A stretch of 64,000 nucleotides of DNA, taken from assembly GCA_947462335.1 (NCBI GenBank), contig OX381714.1, positions 17,828,618 through 17,892,617 on the forward strand, given 5' to 3'. Made by a program: the position numbers and the translations under genes. Positions 37,411 to 50,066 of this stretch are shown piece after piece; positions within the stretch are counted from its first letter, which is position 1; each line of letters begins with the position of its first letter. Source of the DNA: Harmothoe impar (taxonomy: Eukaryota; Annelida; Polychaeta; Phyllodocida; Polynoidae). The notes under the pieces were generated by a model, which saw nothing but the letters and a program-made list of their open reading frames with translations, made no database searches and was not told the DNA's origin.

Positions 37411-37826
37411 ATATTTTGATACTTAGCAGGGTTGGTACAAGCACATCTTTCCAGTGATGGCCCGGTGATCACAAAATTAATGGCCCTAGCAGTCAATGTT
37501 ACAGTACTAAATGGGATATCTGCACATATCTGTCATATCAATGCTGCTCCTGCATGACTAGTCCCCTATCACTCACCAGGTGTCAGTACTGTGCCTCTTT
37601 GCCGCACACGTATTATTATCATGGTGCGTGAGGCTATACTGGTCACCTGTGCATTTAGTAGGGAGGGGAGAAAGAAATTAGGCCAATGGTGGCATATTCT
37701 CTTTCATGGTAGATCTTTAGATATTACATTGGGAAGTATTTACCTTTTTGCATTTTGATTCTAGACCAGGTAGAACCTGAGATTTTGTCACTTGAAGATA
37801 CCACATCTGTACCTTATGCGCATATA
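37411..37826. other. Intergenic DNA with a fragment of the GPCR upstream flank
   Basis: Around 37,605-37,655 resembles 27,365-27,415 (GTGTGTGAGGCTACACTGGTC type). No gene. Confidence 0.45.
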
Positions 37827-37924
37827 AGTCCAAAATCCATGGCGGCAGGAAGTTGCGTTAAAACGGTATCGCTACTGTACTGCGCCGATTTTGCAGCTAT
37901 TTCACCCTCCATGGATTTTGGGCT
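37827..37924. repeat. 98-bp inverted-repeat element
   Basis: AGTCCAAAATCCATGG at 37,827-37,842 and CCATGGATTTTGGGCT at 37,909-37,924 are inverted with one mismatch. Small MITE-like structure. Confidence 0.6.
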
Positions 37925-38780
37925 ATAGGCTACAGTGTGAGTGGATTTACATTTTGTGATCTGAGATTTATAAAGTTGGTACCATTGCCAGCCAAAAGGT
38001 GACACTACTTGGCTATGATTCATTGAGCTTAGGCATGACTAATGGGCCAGGTCAATTAGGCAAGTGGGGAACTAGTGTCCTCTGGTGTGGGACACCTGAG
38101 GTGTTTCTTGCTAGTGAGTATACTTTTATGATAGACCTTTCTCTTACCTGGCCTAACGCTGTCCCATGTTTAACAACTGTTTAACTGATAAGGCTAAGCA
38201 CTTGGAAACTATCTATGACCTAGATCTTTTTGATTTTGGGAACTTCCAATATCATATTTTCATACCCCAGTACTAGCAATATTGTATCATTGATGGGTAT
38301 TTGGTATATAGGGGTAATACTTCAAGGAGGTGGAATCCTATGGGAGAATAATGCTATACACATTTTTTTCAATGCTGATGGCTAAGGACTTCCTAGATAG
38401 CTAGGGCCCTGAACACTGGGGAATGCACACTTTTGTTCACATATGTTCAGGTACTCATACTAGTAATATACTGAAAATATTTTTTTGATAAATGCATACA
38501 GGTACAATATGCCCATTATTGGTGAGAATTTACATAAGACAATCTATGTCAGGATGCATGTTCTTGTTACTTTTCCTGGTTCCTTGCACTTAAATATTGA
38601 AACTAGGACAAAAATAATGTCATTTTAAGCAGTATGATTCGCACAAATGGTAAATCCCTGAGAGCCATAACAGAGGCCTGGATATCAACTGATCACAACT
38701 TCTGGCTGCAGTGTGCGTGGTGGCGCCACCTTGTATATTCTCCCCCTCCTAATTTTAGCTCATCGGGGTTCTCCCCTGTA
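37925..38780. other. Intergenic DNA, no gene seen
   Basis: No exon, RNA gene or clear repeat recognised. Confidence 0.45.
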
Positions 38781-39415
38781 CAACTGCTAAGTGTATAAAT
38801 CCTGCTTACTATGGTAACAACACTTAGCAGTCAACCATCCAACTGCTAACTGTATCAAAGAAACTGATAAGTATATCAACCTCCATGGAGGTCTGTTATA
38901 GGAACATCCAACTGCTTTCCATATCAATAAATGCCATCTTTTTTAAATCGGACCCTCCTCCCGAAACTGCTGTGTGCTCTAACAACAGGGAGATATCAAT
39001 TCAATAATTGCCATCTTTATCATTATAGGAATATAGTGTTATATGTAAGAAATATGTTTCTTGGGGCGTGTAGATTAAATTATTGTGTCAAAATTGCAAT
39101 TTAGTGAGTTATAGAATCGATTTTCACTAGGAATTTTAGGGAAGTTACCACACCCTTAAGCCTAGTGCATTCTGCTAAGATTTCAGAGGGCTTTCATTTT
39201 GATATAATGCGGATTTTATGAGAAATTCAAGATGGCTATAGTATTTCTTTGCAGGCTTATCCATGTATTAGTCCCTTACTAAGTGTATCAATGTCCTTAA
39301 CTGTATCAATGGAACTTGATTAGCAGTTATTTTAAACACTTAGCACCTGGATGGCTGACTGCTTAGTGTAGTGACTGGAGTTAGCAGCATTGCAAACTTA
39401 GCAGTTATACACCCC
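38780..39415. mobile_element. Probable TIR element with AACTGCTAAGTGTATA subterminal repeats
   Basis: The left part (38,780-38,930) has ACAACTGCTAAGTGTATA, CAACTGCTAACTGTATCA and CTGATAAGTATATCAA in one orientation. The right part (39,280-39,410) has ACTAAGTGTATC, TTAGCAGTTAT and ACTTAGCAGTTATACAC, mostly inverted. It encloses one copy of the CCACACCCTTAAGCCTAGTG segment at 39,148. The ends are approximate. Confidence 0.45.
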
Positions 39416-39637
39416 CCCCTCCTCCTGTTCATCGATCAAAGTCAGTGCCAAAGTAAATAATACATGTCATGGCATTTAGCCATTTAGCTTCACAGCGCAA
39501 ATTACTGGAAGTCTGTAACGCCAACTGACCTTTCTCTGATAGAAAAAAAGACCTACAATGACAATACAATGATGGTGTGGTGATGTACCATTATGTATCA
39601 TTATACTACACCTCTTCAGGCCTGGCTTGAACTACCC

Positions 39638-39964
39638 AGTTATATCTAAGCAACTATTTATCCTAGCAACGGGATGATGACACCAAATGGAATCCTTGGG
39701 ATCAATTTAGTGGGGATATATATGGATATGTCTGCTCTTAAATCAGTATTAATACTGGTTGCTAGGGTAATCACAGGTAAAAACGAATGTTGCTAAGCAA
39801 CTATTCACCCTAGTAACAGTATGATGACACCAATGGAATCTTTAGGGTCAATTCTGAGGGTTAGGAAAGATATATCTTCCCTCTGATCAGTATTTACCCT
39901 CGTTGCTGGGCTATTTCATATTAAAACTGTTGACATTACTAGGCAACCACCTCTCATAGCAACA
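39638..39964. repeat. Diverged relative of the 21-25 kb palindrome units
   Basis: Contains CCTAGCAACGGGATGATGAC, GGTTGCTAGGGTAATCAC and TTGCTAAGCAACTATTCACC, the same unit plan (XAGCAAC + ATGATGACACCA + TCAATTTAGTGGGG) as the foldback element at 20,981-24,772, in a shorter tandem form. Confidence 0.55.
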
Positions 39965-40250
39965 GCAGACCAATATATATAGGGCTCTATATAGGGGGTA
40001 TATCATGTTTAATTTTCACACTATGGAGAAAAATACATGTAACTAAGCATTTTTGTTTAAAAAGTGGTGGCCATTGATAAACAAAATTACTTAAGGGTGG
40101 GAACCCCCTACCCACCTCCAAATATTAGCCAAATAAAAGACCTCACCTTTGATAACCAGGAAAGAAAAACACTTTATCAAGCACTTTGAGTTTATGCCAT
40201 ATTTGGAGGGCTATCTGCCTGACTTTACCTTTACCATTCTAAGGACTATA
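39965..40250. other. Intergenic DNA
   Basis: Nothing recognised. Confidence 0.4.
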
Positions 40251-40351
40251 GGTCTGGCCCGGTTACTAACCCAGCCCATCTAACTGCGCAGTTCATCTGG
40301 TGTTCCGGCCCGGCTTGTCCAAACCGGGCCCAGATAACAACAGCCGTCGGT

Positions 40352-40373
40352 GGCCTGCATATATAAGCAGGCC
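40352..40373 (+). promoter_or_regulatory. TATA box inside a perfect inverted repeat
   Basis: GGCCTGC - ATATATAA - GCAGGCC: a TATA-like core between exact 7-bp inverted arms. Upstream is a GC-rich stretch with another inverted pair (GGCCCGGTT / AACCGGGCC, about 40,256 and 40,322), and AATAAA follows about 300 bp downstream (40,663). Could be the promoter of a non-coding or LTR-like unit; no gene was found behind it. Confidence 0.4.
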
Positions 40374-41640
40374 ACTGACAGTCACAGGCAGTTCCCACTG
40401 GGAGCTCAGACCTTAGGGGTACTCAAGAATCCCACTGACAGAACTTAGGACCAGCCTGCTCCCTGCATAGATCATCCATTCATTGGATAGAAGCACCTGG
40501 TTCAAGTCCTGCCAGACCATCTGTTGAAGTCTAAGAAGTAACTAAGAGTGGCTGTGATCCAGAGTGTAGGCCGTTCAGACCACACTGCCACTGCACAGAC
40601 ATTTGGACATTTTCCCTACTCCCCTGACTAAATCCCTCACTTATCAACACTTGGTTGTAATGGAAATAAACTTTATGCATACCAATGGATACCTATGTTT
40701 CCATTCTATATGTTTGTCAAGCATTTGTTTGTTTTTTGTTATTTTGTATGATGTTTTTATATCGATGAGTAAGTGGAAACTAGGCAGAAAGGCTGTGTGT
40801 GGAGGCATCCCCCTTTGGCACTGCAAATAGGAAGGACCTCAGAAAACACTCTGCAGTATTATTCCATTTCCGGGGAAGGCTCTTGGGGTAGTCAATTTAG
40901 AAATGATCACATTGTAATGGCATGATATAGATCTACATTTAGGGATATCCTACACTTTAATCGGACTGCCAGACCTAGATCTACAGCACAAAATGTTCTA
41001 AAAAGCATAGAATCACATTTCAAATAGGGGAGCCTAAATGTGTAGGTATATACATTAAAACCCCATTTATGTTTACTATTTACTGTCTAGATCCCAAAGT
41101 GATAGAAAAAGAAATAGCCCCCGGATTTACACATATGTGGACCTACCTTTGCTGAGAAGTAGTACATTCCCTATGTAAGGCACTCTCCACTCACCTGGAT
41201 CCCCACCACTTGCACTACAACAGGGGAGGGCTATTTCGGGACCAATCCACTGCTGCAGTCATATAGGCTCAGACAGGATCCTCTTGTCCACACAAAACAC
41301 CTTACTTTTTGCAAAGAAACATCAATTTAACCATGTTATAGTGGTGCTACAATTATAATTCCTCCAGCATTGCCTTATTTAAGATCTCACCTACTTATCC
41401 TACACGAAAAATACAACTTCTTTGAGCTGATTAAAAATGGCCTGAACGCCCTACAGAGTGTCTGTGAACCTACAATCCTGAATAAAGACGGCACTTGAAC
41501 TGTATCAGCAACCTCTATTCGTATTTGGGAATAGTATCTGGAAGTCATATGATCCTTACAGTTACTAGTAGTCAGATACTTGGACAGTTCCCTACCAATC
41601 ACTAGTCCTAGCCTACCAGCCAGGTACAGACGCTACTACG
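40374..41640. other. Intergenic DNA downstream of the TATA palindrome
   Basis: Contains AATAAA near 40,663. No convincing coding frame; short frames on both strands overlap and lack motifs. Confidence 0.4.
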
Positions 41641-42858
41641 ATAATTGCTGGTCTGCCGTATTGAATTCAGGTCTGCAATCATGCATCTTTATGATCCTTC
41701 ATGGATGTATCAACCCTTTGGGGTTCGTATGATACATGAATGTAGCCCTGGAGAGGCACTCACCTGGACTACATCATGAAAATAAATGGCATAAAACATT
41801 AAAGCACTATGTGGCATGTCTAGAGTTAAAGCAAAGATCAAGGAATACTCCGAGTGTCCACTGGTTGATTACATATCCCCCAAAAGCCTGTGACTCCCCC
41901 TGGTGGATAGATTGTACAGCACAAAGAGCCCACAGAGCCAACTCAAAGCCTATAGCTATCTACTTAACCACAGGTGAACACATTTCTATTGCTGGAAAGA
42001 GTTTTAGTACCCCTATATATCTTTTCTATGCGTTTTCTTTGAACACTCATGTTAAATTTGGGAGTAAATTAATCAGAAATAGTAGCTTCATTGGGTTATC
42101 AGTTATCATGGTTTTAGGTGGGAACAGTGGACTGTACACTAAATATGCAGTAAGCCCATGATGTTTCTTATCCATTAGTCAAAATTATTCAATGTTTACA
42201 GAATAATTAGAGTTAATGTATGTTGGAGCTACTCTCCTAGCAACATTATCACACTTTTTGGGTATTTTGAGGTATTCTGGTTACTGAGGAACAATTCTAA
42301 CCCATGGGAGGATATTTAAGTGGACCCTCTTAATATTCCTTGCTTTTCAGTTAAAGTTGGACCACTCCCTAAAGCTGTCTGTGGAGTGCCTGAACTACTA
42401 GGCTCGTCATAACAAGTTTTTAAAGCTGAGTTAAAGCGTTGTAACTCTTGTAACTCCAATCAATTACGACCCACTGTGATGGAAGCCTATTTGAAGGGTT
42501 TGGGAGTAAAACGAAAAGTTTCAAACTATCAACTTACTAATCCCTAACCTGAAGGAGAGGGACTGATGTTCTAATCGATGCCTGTTAATCATAGGTCATG
42601 CAGTACAGCACTTGGTTCGTCAGCTTTTGACACGATGAACTCAAAAGGTACTACCTAGTTGGTTAGAATTTTAGGGAAGTTACCACACCCTTAAGCCTAG
42701 TGCATTCTGCTAGGATTTCAGAGGGCTTTCATTTTGATAAAATGCGGATTTTATAATCTAAATTTCTGTATATATAAGAACACTGATGCGGAGGCTATAT
42801 GACCATCTTGAATGTTGCATTCCTGTGTGGGCTCTGAGTCTGTTCCTACTTGTCCAGC
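41641..42858. other. Upstream flank of GPCR gene 2; copy of the gene 1 flank
   Basis: The order of shared segments follows 27,545-28,570. Positions 42,675-42,750 carry the CCACACCCTTAAGCCTAGTG segment, and 42,775-42,858 closely match 28,480-28,570, the likely 5' UTR (shared word CATCTTGAATGTTGCATTCC). A 141-codon frame at 41,736-42,161 runs through this repeat-derived DNA and is not called. Confidence 0.6.
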
Positions 42859-45800
42859 ATGATGATATTAAGGTAAGACGGATTTCAACATAATATTGTA
42901 CTTTTAAGTGACAAGATATGAAATAAATGATTTTCCTCAATAAGTGTAACATTGTTATAAGTATAGGGATTAAGCTTAGTGAAGAATAATATGTGTAATT
43001 CAATATACCCTCCATGAATACCCTTGTATATATATGTGGTATGTACTGCGGGAAAGGATCTTAGTGCACCCTACACTTAAGGCCGTTTTCGCAGACTGTG
43101 TCATATATGCTCTATTAAAACATTACATTGGAACTAGTGAGAGATTTAAACATGAATATGATCAAGAAGGAGGTAGTTTCCATCTGGGCTGTTGTACAGG
43201 AAATAACAAGAATAAAACAATACTAAATTTGAAGATCATCATGCCATCGTCCCCTGAAAATGTCGCTTTAATTCAAACATAAATAAACATATGTTCTTAT
43301 ACTTCTGTCATAGAGTTAAATTCCATGTAGCCAAAGGCATGTTTTATCATTCACATTATAGTAGCATGTAGCATTCCTACTCAAAAGGCATGTCATTTCT
43401 AGGAATTCTAGACATTTATAATCAAAAGGCATGTTTCTTATACACATACACGTGAAACAACCACCGAGGAGATTGTCATAATAGCATTTTTAAAGGCTAA
43501 CATTATCAGATGTGACAAACCATGGGCATTACGTGTACAACCAAGTATGGACATAATATGGTAAAATAGAGGTAGATGCAAATGTACACATAATAAACAA
43601 GTTCATACGGTAGTTCATATGAAACGAAAAATCACCATGTGAGATTAATGATAGAGTTGTTTCTCCTATTATCTCCTCACAGAGGGACTATCCTGGTACT
43701 TCTGATGTCAGTACCTAGAAGTGCTTGCGCAGGTAGGAAACAGGAAAGCAGGCTGATTGTTGTGACAATCGTATTTACTATGATTACTAGTTTCACTCTT
43801 CTACAACAATAAACAACACTTAGATTGAAAACATATAATCTGATAATGTGATATTTTATTCTCAAAAGGCAAATGCAATTCAAAAAGAAACAGCTGAACC
43901 ATTTTTCAATTATCTGCATTGTGGCTCTATGTTAGATTAACCATAGATCTTTTTTTGAAACAGAAAATCGGAATGCTACAGCAGCTGATAGTACAAAGCT
44001 TGAATCAGCCATGTCAGTAACAGAGGAACCATGGGTTACCCAATTTCCACCTGGTGACGTTTTGAATGACCCATGGTTCAGAAAGATCAACTTTATCTTT
44101 CCGAAAGATGAAGCAATCTTAGTAAGTAGTTTTGTGAAATGCAGGTTTTCTGTAAACCATGAATGGATTTCAAAGAATGAAACCACAAATACAAATGCAA
44201 ATACACCCCAGGGTCAGTTGGAGGCTAGTGTAGTATTTGGGTAACAGAGTGTATCCTTGCCAGGTCCTAATGTCATGTACAGATGTAAATCTTGGAAGAA
44301 AAATTTAATTGTTGGAGAAATACTTCTAGCATCTCTGTTTAAGTTGTTTTGCCTCCAAGCTCTCAGATGTCTCAATGATTGATGGGCTCTCACTTAGTCA
44401 AAACCATATATATATGAATAGTTACAATTTATTACCTCAGGATGGCCTTCGCAATATGTACCCAATCTCTGTGAGAGTCTCTAGACAGACTGATGGCGGA
44501 GTACATTACTATATAGGCCTTGATGAAGAGAAACTCAAACAATTTCCCGTTGACCCAAAGAAGTTGTACTGCTATCTGACCGCTTGGCCGGTGCCTACTA
44601 TAGATAATCCCAGGTGCTTACGTGGTTCTGCGAGCTACTTTAACAGAGCCGCACACAAGAGTCCACTCGGCATGTTGAAAACTTCTATACCAACCTCTAC
44701 CTTGAATGCTATCTGCGCTGCACTGTCCATAGTATTTGGGATATTCGGTGAGTAAAAATTAAAAGGATATCAGTTTTCACTTCATATAGATTATCACCTG
44801 ATCAATTGTGGGCTTCAAACATATGACTGTTACCTTAGTTCATTAATTATCTATTATGTCGCAAAGGTAAAAATCTTAATCTCAAGACAAAACATTTTCT
44901 TTTTAGGGAATATCCTGATTTTTGTCTCTGTGATGACAAGAAAAGAGTTGAGGACATCAACAAATCTTCTCCTGGCTGGTGTTACAGTCATTGACTGTCT
45001 CAACTCACTGGTAATCGTCGTACATGGGGTAATTCTCTCACATATTTGTGTACTTCATTAAAAGTCGTTTTCTACTACGACTTATTTTGCCTTTTTAGAA
45101 TTTAAGCCGGTCAAGGTACTTTTGAGACAAATTCTCCAGAAATCTCTTGACATTACTGGGTCTATGGAGTCAATGTTTTCTCAGTGGGAAAATTGGAAAT
45201 GGTTTAATTTTGTCAGGCTCTCATAAAAGGAAGGTTTTATGACACCCAGCAGAAAAATCTGCCAGAAAGCATTATATTGCTATCATGAAAAGAAACTTAA
45301 CCCTTCCATGTTCCCCAGGGGTCAAGACCCATGGATGCCTCTCATTACTGTAGATACACAGATCAAAAGAATATAAGGGTTTGGGGCCCAATTATAATAT
45401 TCATTGAACATTTAGTTCCTTTATCATAGTGAGCTAAGATGTAGGTATGCCTTAGTGGGGAAATGATTGTTGGAAGCTTTACATATGTCATACTCAATTC
45501 CATATCCTACCTCCTTCAGTATCCATACTCTATCTTCATGGACTCTATAGATAAATTTTTGGGTCCGCCGGGATGTACTGCCATACAGAGCATCAAACAA
45601 TTTGTACTGTTTGCTGCCATCAACCATCTTGTCACTATCAGCTTTGAAAGGTGGGTTCATTCATATAGCATTGCTTAAATGTCCCATTTTGTGTCTGGGG
45701 CGAGACATTTTTAATCTTTGGTTATTTCTGCTATTTCTACAGCTATGGAACACCCAGGCCACAGGTTGGAAGGGTCTGCTAAAGGATATTGAATACCCCC

Positions 45801-48133
45801 CTCTTTACAGAAAAAAAGCACTCATTTAATTGTCTATAATTACCATTTTCATCCAAGCGTTACTATTGTACACCCTAATGACCATATATCATACCCCTTT
45901 CAAATGTTTAGGTTTAGAATGACTGTTGTTAGGGATGTAATGTGAATGGAACAAAAGCGTTCAGCTCTATGGGAGGGAATATCATCTAGGGAAGGGTGTC
46001 TCATTATATGGATATTCTAATTATTAAGGTCCACGGAGCTGTTCAAAGTAAAAAAATTAATAAATTTGGAAAATCACCATTATCTTCCAATTTTCCTATA
46101 CTACTTTAAATGCCTACTTTGAGCAGATTACAAATGTTCGGACTTACCAATTCTGTCACTGTGAAATGAGTCGGGGGCATTTGTAAAATCCTTGTTTCCA
46201 GAATGCATGTTGCCTCTTACTGTTTTTATGCCATTGTCTAGATTATCATACAGTATTATAGCTATTCTGTCTGTTACTTTGACTGACAGGTACTTTGCTA
46301 TATGCTGGCCACTGAGTAGACACTTTAAATTTACACCAAAGAAGGTGGCTTTGGCCCTGGTTCTCAACTGGTTGGTGGCTGGGGCACAGGTCATCCCATA
46401 CACAATATATGTAATGGGGGTAAGTCTAACACATTGCTCTCTATTTTGCTATTTCATCTTACAAAGGTTTTAACCATTTAATAATGAATTCAGATTGATT
46501 TTCCTTTCAAGATGAGAATAATGTGATTACTTCATGTGTAATAACATCTTTAACATCTATATCTACTTGCATTGTTCTTGAAGAGTTGGGTACTCAGCTG
46601 ATATGCAGTCTGCTAGCAAAAGAGTGAACAATACATCAGTTAGAAAGACCATCTCATTGTTCAGAATGATGCTGGTAAAATACCTCATCAACTTTAAGAT
46701 AACATATTATATTCAACAGAGTCACGTTCAAAGTGAAAAAGGTTTTAGATGCAAATTGTATAAGGACTTTGAATCTGGATTCCCATGGACCTACTACTCG
46801 CTGGTGTTTTACATCATACTGCCTGTGCTGATTCAGTGCTTCACCTATGGCTCTGTTATACGCACACTGCTAGCAAGTATCAAGAAGATGAAGGCATCCA
46901 CTGGTAATGACAGGTAGGTTAGTCTGGTGCAGATAAACCCTTAAAGGGCCACAAAGTGCATTAATTAAATATAGTATGCTATATGGGCCATGTGCTTGGA
47001 ATCCCTGGATCTGCCCTTGACTTTATGATGCATGAATGCTGCCATGGCGCTTAATGGACTTCTTTTCAGACACCAGATTCTTTGGTAGATTCTATTGTAA
47101 TCATTGTACACTGATAGATTTCTGCTTGGTGAACAGGCCTCATATCATAAGACTTGCTATGTTTTCCTTGCCAGTGGTCCGATGAATGCAGAAAAAGCAA
47201 GACTGAAGGTATGTATATTACAACAACAACAAAAAAGATAGTAAATCCTACATGCTTGAGATTATCTGTAGAATGTGGAAAAGTAGTAGAAGCATAGGCT
47301 ATGGATGGCCCATGTGAACTGTAAACTTATCGGTGGATTATGGAAAAGCAATCCTTTACAATGGTATGTAAGGCCCTTTTCTGGTTCTAATTGCTCAAAA
47401 TTCACTTTTTCAGGTTCATCAATAAATGGACCCATAGGCAATGAATGGATCTGTGAGCTGATGTACCTTAACCTCATACAACACATCTTTTTGAATAGCG
47501 GGGTTTGATCAACCATTATTTTCATGAAATAACCAAATAATTATGTTATATTTCTCTTCACAGCTTGTCTATATGTTGATAACACTGGTAGTTATCTACA
47601 TACTCACCGTGCTGCCTGCCTGGGTTAACAATACACTACTGGTCAATATTGGGATTCTCTTGGGTGACAGTACCCAGCGCGTGAGGAGGCAAGTCCTGTT
47701 TGAACTCCTGCAGTCTTTGAACAGTTCAACCAACGTGGTGGTATACACCATTGTGTCAAGGTAAATGTCATGAGGAGTATGAAATACAATATTTATTCTG
47801 CTATGGTATTTGTCTGAATGACATATTGCAGGGAAGGTATTATTGCATTAGAGCACTATATGGCTCTTCTTCACATGTTAAACTAAAAGAACTCTAAAGT
47901 TTTATAGAGCTAAAGTACTTCTCTAAGCATATATATTGGCACCATATTGAAAAACTAAATATCCCCATTGATTTTCTAAGAGTTGATACAAAATATACAG
48001 TCCTTTGTGAATAAATTGTGTATTTTCCTACTTTCCCCGCAAAAGGCAGTTCCGGGAGGCATTCAAAGAGATGCTCTGCTGTGGGAAGAAGAACCCTTTA
48101 TCTGACCCTATTGGAAAGCTGCCAGCTGTCTGA
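42859..48133 (+). CDS. Rhodopsin-class (class A) orphan GPCR, copy 2, 11 coding exons
   Basis: Exons: 42859-42872, 43683-43732, 43964-44121, 44441-44747, 44907-45028, 45520-45650, 46290-46419, 46720-46913, 47175-47208, 47564-47760, 48046-48133; 474 residues. Every exon has the length of its partner in gene 1 except exon 4 (two codons longer). Same landmarks: signal peptide, GN in TM1, TM2 Asp, ERY, TM6 Pro, NVVVY in TM7, helix 8 with CC. The transmembrane part is nearly identical to copy 1 (3 changes in the 40 residues of exon 5), but the ectodomain is not: about 16 of 53 exon-3 residues differ, and exon 4 has WPVPTIDNPRC where copy 1 has WPWNAVPLC. Copy 2 gains an N-glycosylation site (NAT, residue 25). 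Recent tandem duplicate with diverging outer domain, intact in all exons. Confidence 0.88.
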
Positions 48134-49395
48134 AGACATCACAACTCAGTTGATATCATAGTTAATGAGATATGTAAATCTAGCATATTATATGCTTATA
48201 AATATTGAAACATTTAACAACTTCAAATTCCATAATTTAAGCATTATATCTTAGAGATATCCACTGTTATGGAGTTCAATTTCCCTAAATGTTAGCACAC
48301 ACACGTGCACAACAGATTCAAGTTTGTGATGGAACATTTTGCATATTCTATTACGAATGCTTAAATTTATTTGGGAACAGACTACACTGTTTATCACAAA
48401 TTCGACCACCTTGTCCTCAACTTGTGCTGTTTCAAAAAACTTGTATCGGAACACATGCACACCATGCACATGTGTAACGGAACACCATGCACAGCCTGCA
48501 TGTTTGTAAGGGAATGCAATGCACAGGGTGCACGTTCGTAATGGAACACCATGCACAGGGTGCACTTTCTTAATGGAACATGCTGGTGGTTGTGCTGATA
48601 TTTAGGCAGATTTAACTCCATACATTGCAATGATCACTCAATCAAAAACTGCACAAGGAAAAATGATACCCAATGAGTTAAATCACACAGATATTGAAAC
48701 AGGCGCAATTATGTACCAAATGTAGGATGTACAGATGGGTATATTGGGATCCAATTGATGTTGCATCCCATCTCTTTTCACTTCCTTAAATGCTTGTGAA
48801 CAATCAACATGTTTGTGTAACACTTTATCATAATTATTCCTTCATTGGACCTACACACATGATGTGTTGTACGACGTTTAATAATAGATAAAGAGTCTGG
48901 ATGCAAAACAACATAACTCCATCACAGAATTGAAGCATATACAGTGTTTTTGTAGAGACACCTGGGGTCAATCACAGCATTTTGGTAAAGGGTGTATCCT
49001 TTGAAGACATCAAACCATTCATAACCCAGATTTTTGTCTATTTTCAAAAATGTTTTGTATGTCCTTTTGCATCCTTACTCTTCAAATGGTGGGGGTTTAT
49101 CAATGCAGGTACAATAATTGTTATGTGTGTGGAATATATGTTGTTGTCAATTAACACAACGTTTGTCTGATTTATTCACTGAAACTGAAGGAAAGAAAAT
49201 AGAAATGATATACATTATGGCCACCGTCCACAGAGCATAAATCGGCCGTATATCAAGAAAATTGCCATACATTCCCTATGTAAATTGTGTATAGAATTGC
49301 CGTGTACAGCCGATTTATGCTCTGTGGACGGTGACCCTTACAGAACTTTTTATCATGTGTCATAGTGTCAATAATAAAAGAAAAAAGTTGATGAC
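48134..49395 (+). other. Probable 3' UTR of GPCR gene 2 with poly(A) signal
   Basis: Aligns with the 3' flank of gene 1, including the end with AATAAA at 49,373-49,378. A local repeat of ACACCATGCACA-type words lies at 48,450-48,570 (minus-strand frames there are shadows of this repeat). Confidence 0.5.
49218..49337. mobile_element. MITE inserted in the 3' flank of GPCR gene 2
   Basis: TGGCCACCGTCCACAGAGC at the left and GCTCTGTGGACGGTGACCC at the right; the inverted arms continue as ATAAATCGGC/GCCGATTTAT. Flanked by TTA on both sides (49,215-49,217 and 49,338-49,340). The paralogous position after gene 1 (near 35,990) reads straight through without it, so it arrived after the duplication or was lost from the first copy. 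A related element is at 49,973-50,066. Confidence 0.85.
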
Positions 49396-49972
49396 ACGTT
49401 GGTCACGTCAGATCTGCTTTATAATAAAGGTTTTATTTCAAAAGCATATGTAAGACATCCAGTTATGTGGGCTCCTGCTATGTACCTATATGCACGGCCA
49501 CCAAATATGAATCACCATCCACAGCTTTCTGTAGGAGAGACACAAGGAGGGAAACAAAAACAAAAAGAGGCACAGAGTGAAGTGGAGAGAATACTGTGTT
49601 AGAGAAGATATTCTACCAGAAATTATTTTAGTACATCAGTAGAGCCGGTGATGTTTTCCCACTGGAGGATTATCAAAAAAAAAAGAAAAAAACTATTTGA
49701 CTGTGAACAACTACAACAAGAAGCAATTATGAATGTGCTTAAAGGTATTAAACTCACTTTTATCATCGTACAATAAAATCAGGAACCCCACTGTCAGATT
49801 AGCGTATTTATTATACCAATTATGTCCATGTGAAAAGCAAAATAATCAACCACATGGGACCTTGTCCCCCATAAAAAAACACAACATAGCCGTTCTAGAA
49901 AGTAACTTGTGGATGTCATCATGGCGACAAAGGGCATGCTATATTCTTACTTTAAAAAAAGGCTTATATATA
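49396..49972. other. Intergenic DNA, no gene seen
   Basis: AT-rich; nothing recognised. Confidence 0.45.
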
Positions 49973-50066
49973 TAATGGCTACTGTCCACTGGGTTCTAGT
50001 CCACCGAAGCTATAGGAAATGTATGGGCTTACTCGGCCGAAGTTCCCCAGTGGACGGTGGCCATTA
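49973..50066. mobile_element. Second, shorter MITE of the GGCCACCGTCCAC family
   Basis: TAATGGCTACTGTCCACTGG and CCAGTGGACGGTGGCCATTA are inverted ends with a couple of mismatches. Terminal 14 bp match the element at 49,218. Confidence 0.75.

Noticed and set aside
41736..42161. 141-codon plus-strand frame
   Set aside because: Runs through flank sequence shared with the non-coding region upstream of GPCR gene 1, where the frame is not kept.
48251..48630. Minus-strand frames of 78-104 codons after GPCR gene 2
   Set aside because: Produced by a local GCACACCATGCACAG-type repeat in the 3' flank.
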